Origin: Anisakis pegreffii
Taxonomy: Eukaryota > Nematoda > Chromadorea > Rhabditida > Anisakidae
NCBI GenBank assembly: GCA_035041965.1
Contig: JAPYMA010002209.1
Coordinates: 1 to 64,000, forward strand
Reading direction: 5' to 3'
Length of the DNA stretch: 64,000 bases
Shown: one piece after another, positions 61,144-64,000 of the stretch
Layout: every line of letters begins with the position of its first letter
How positions within the stretch are numbered: position 1 is the stretch's first letter
Program-made: the position numbers and the translations under genes
Notes under the pieces: model-generated
Told to the model about the DNA's origin: nothing
Database searches by the model: none
The model's input: the letters and a program-made list of their open reading frames with translations, nothing else

Positions 61144-64000
61144 AAGATCACAACTTGAATTTCTTAGATTTCTCGCAAAAAAACAGAGGAAGCTTTTGAT
61201 GTGGTAATAAAGATATTCCCGAATCATTCAGAAACATGCGCTGATCGGGAATCGAAGTTTTAAAAATACCGAAACAACAACAGAACAATGACAAAATCAT
61301 TTAATATCTATTGATCTAACATATTCAATCGAATGGTCATAAAATACAACTTGAGACGTTTTACTACAACATTGGTATCGAACAAAAACTGTCAAAACAC
61401 AACCTAAAAACCCAACAAAATTTCATAATCCAACCAATTAACGTGATTGCAACAATCCACGATGATTTACAGAATTTTATTCGAATTCTGCAATATTCTG
61501 ACAATGCGCGAACCGCATCTTCTAAGGTGCAATTCAATGAGCAATTCCATTCACTATTGAAATGTGAAGAAGCGAGCACAATCTCCATATGATACCATCA
61601 GATTGCATAGTCCAAAATCGCTTCTAGTTAAATTCTGGAAACAGATCGAAATTTGAAGACAACCATCTGACACCGCACGATTCTGTGAAATACATGGAAA
61701 CGAAGTGATCTGTTCAGAACAAGGAGAAAACGCAGAATAACACAATAGCGAAAAGGAATCATCATCAAATGCTCGCAATGTCAATCACTTTAGGTGATAT
61801 GTTCAGTCGAAAAAGATGGATGCGATGAGGTGATATAGATGGATGAGAACAACGAATTTTGATGTGGTACCAATATGATTTAGGTTATTTATGCCTCATC
61901 CAATTTCCTGAATACTTTTTCGCGAAACATGTAAATGAAATAAGAAACAAGAAAATCGCTTTGTAAATATTCCACTCTCTTATCAGCAAAAGCATTCACT
62001 GCTTGTTGGGAAAAGAATTGTTATTTAGGGAATTTTGGCTGACGACTGGATTGGATTCCTTTTCACTGACGATCAGAATCAACAAAAGCTCATTCCAGTT
62101 CCGAATTTTCAATGAAATTTTCATATTCTCTTCCAGAAATTGCTTCCCGCTTACAATCAGACCGAAAATCACAAGTTTCCATTTTAAAAAATCACTATGA
62201 GTATTCCACTTCAGGATCACTACGAGTAACAGATATAGCGATCTCAATGAGATCATCAACAACAAGAACAATAGTTAATAAAAAATAGCATGTATCACTC
62301 ACGTTGCACCTTATCAACATTCTAATATATACTGTCAAAAATTCCATGCAACAGCGGCATATTTTTTTTGACAAGCGAATTGAAGAGTTAAATTATTGTC
62401 AGAATTAAATGTGAAAGCGTGTTCAAAAGATGTTAATGTCAACAACACAACAGAGCACTCTTTGGCATCATCAACGTTTGCTTTATTCAAATTCAATGCC
62501 CGGAACAATCCAGATTCTCATCATTGTGTCATACGAATAATCACAAACACCTTTATAAAACGCATCCTTTCTTGAATGCTTTCAGCACTTCATTTCAAAC
62601 CAATTCGCATAATGCTACACCATGAATTCGACGCACTCAAAACGTCACTAAATCATCTAAAAAAATAGGCAATATTTGAAAAAAACTCAAAAACATAGTG
62701 CATTCAGGAATGATATTACAGGTAACTAATTCCACAGCATCACTATGAAAACAGATGAAAGGAAAAACAACAAGAAAAAACTGCAGTGGGCAGAATATTT
62801 CCATTCGGAACCAATCAACATAAGTAGCTTTTCCGGTGCGCAAAAACAAACTGATCGTAACTCTCGAAACGTAGCATCAAATGATACGAGAAACTACAGA
62901 CCATCTAAGATTCACATCAAATAAAACACGTTATAAAGCGAGTTTGCGCACTTGACGACAGTAAAACACGTGATCAATGCGGAGAGTCAAACAAAGCTTT
63001 GAAAATTAAAGTCAAATTAAAGTTAACAGTAATTAAAGTTTTGGAAAACCATGAAGAAACGGCTGTATATGTTCAGAAATTAGTTTTTGCAATCCTACAG
63101 GAACACTGAAACACCGTCATACGCGGATAATTTGTTGGCAAACGACAATAACGACAAATCATAATGACACATACAAAACCAATGACAACAGTAAAAATGT
63201 AAACAACAGTAATTATATTACGGACAGCACAACAGGTAATATCAGAAAAAATGAGTCAATCGTAATCATCATAAGCCAATACGCTTGTGGACCAATTTCC
63301 TCAGTTCTCAGCTTAATTAACACGACGGTAAAACCCGAAAAAATGTTCTTGACGAAAAAAGAACAACGTGTAAAATTGTCTTCATCAATCAAATATATAA
63401 TAATCAATGCATAATGACAATGATGATTATTCAAACTCAAAAAGTTATATCCACGAATAAATGGAATGGAAACGCAATCAATCATTAGCAATGTTATCAT
63501 TATCCAATTAAGATAATGCTCTTGAAATGGTCATGTCATGAAAGAAACAACTAATCATATGATCCAACACATACAAACATGTAATAATTATCTATTCGAT
63601 TATAATCAAACCTCTACAACTCTAGCGAATGTACGTAATTTCAACTATTTTAGCGTAACTGACAGCAATATTATATTATGAGCTAGGTTATGCCATACAA
63701 TTAATATGATAAAACGTTTAAATTAGTCCGAATTGCGACAGAATTCAAGCGAACTGAATGGCGATATCGAAGTGATTAGTGAACCGATAGCTGATAGATA
63801 ATAACTTCTCGTTTCAGTTCTTCAATAACCAGCACCACTCCAGTCATCATTCAATGCCACCTTGCTCTCATCCGTTTCTTTTACGGGCAATTTCGGAAGA
63901 TCATATACATACAGCAATTTCCTTAACAGTTTCTTTTCAAACAACTCGAATAATTTACGACCACTTCAAAATTAACCATAAAATCCGCATAAATGACTAG
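61144..64000. other. no gene recognised
   Basis: AT-rich sequence with only short, low-complexity ORFs on both strands. No exon chain, repeat family or RNA gene could be supported. Confidence 0.6.

Noticed and set aside
60811..61158. 115-codon + strand ORF running through the tRNA
   Set aside because: Its last part is the antisense of tRNA-Gly, and the rest has no exon signals or family match.
1..64000. Bacterial-type features (operons, CRISPR arrays, insertion sequences, riboswitches)
   Set aside because: None seen. Spliced genes and a eukaryotic tRNA show this is animal nuclear DNA.

Overview
The window is animal nuclear DNA, almost certainly from a nematode. It is AT-rich, its introns mostly end in TTTCAG-type acceptors, and it holds two multi-exon genes whose closest family matches are nematode neuronal genes. 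A tRNA-Gly(GCC) is close to the C. elegans gene as I remember it. I cannot place the species from sequence alone; introns of 7 and 13 kb and the absence of operon-like crowding argue against a very compact genome.

Layout. 1-12,892: mostly non-coding, with one exon-like terminal segment (589-706) and simple repeats. 12,893-13,609: a speculative short secreted-peptide ORF made of three spliced pieces; its last piece overlaps, in another frame, the start of the next gene. 13,581-22,551 (+): a MAP1/futsch-type microtubule-associated protein gene, modelled here as 18 coding exons (about 1,106 aa) plus one alternative terminal exon (18,041-18,394). Its two conserved ends, the MAP1 N-terminal beta-lactamase-like block and the C-terminal LC1 block, are clear. 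23,443-27,171: intergenic, with a cluster of TACAGTA motifs. 27,228-51,949 (-): an EVA-1/EVA1C guidance co-receptor gene in 10 coding exons (about 504 aa): signal peptide, two SUEL galactose-binding-lectin domains, a stalk, one membrane segment and a cytoplasmic tail. The MAP1 and eva-1 genes are convergent. 51,950-64,000: no recognised protein gene; one tRNA-Gly(GCC) at 61,073-61,143 (-) and a perfect 16-bp hairpin at 60,391-60,427.

Functionally, the two protein genes fit axon biology: EVA-1 is known in C. elegans as a co-receptor for guidance cues, and MAP1/futsch proteins organise axonal and synaptic microtubules. Their adjacency may be chance.

The most notable structure is a near-perfect 56-bp inverted copy (29,657-29,712) of the splice acceptor and first 42 nt of the eva-1 exon at 30,891-31,040. 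It lies two introns downstream, so the pre-mRNA could fold to mask that acceptor and loop out the following exon. Those two exons encode the second SUEL domain, and skipping one or both keeps the frame.

Exon borders were set by hand from phase-consistent GT/AG sites and family resemblance, without transcripts or database searches.
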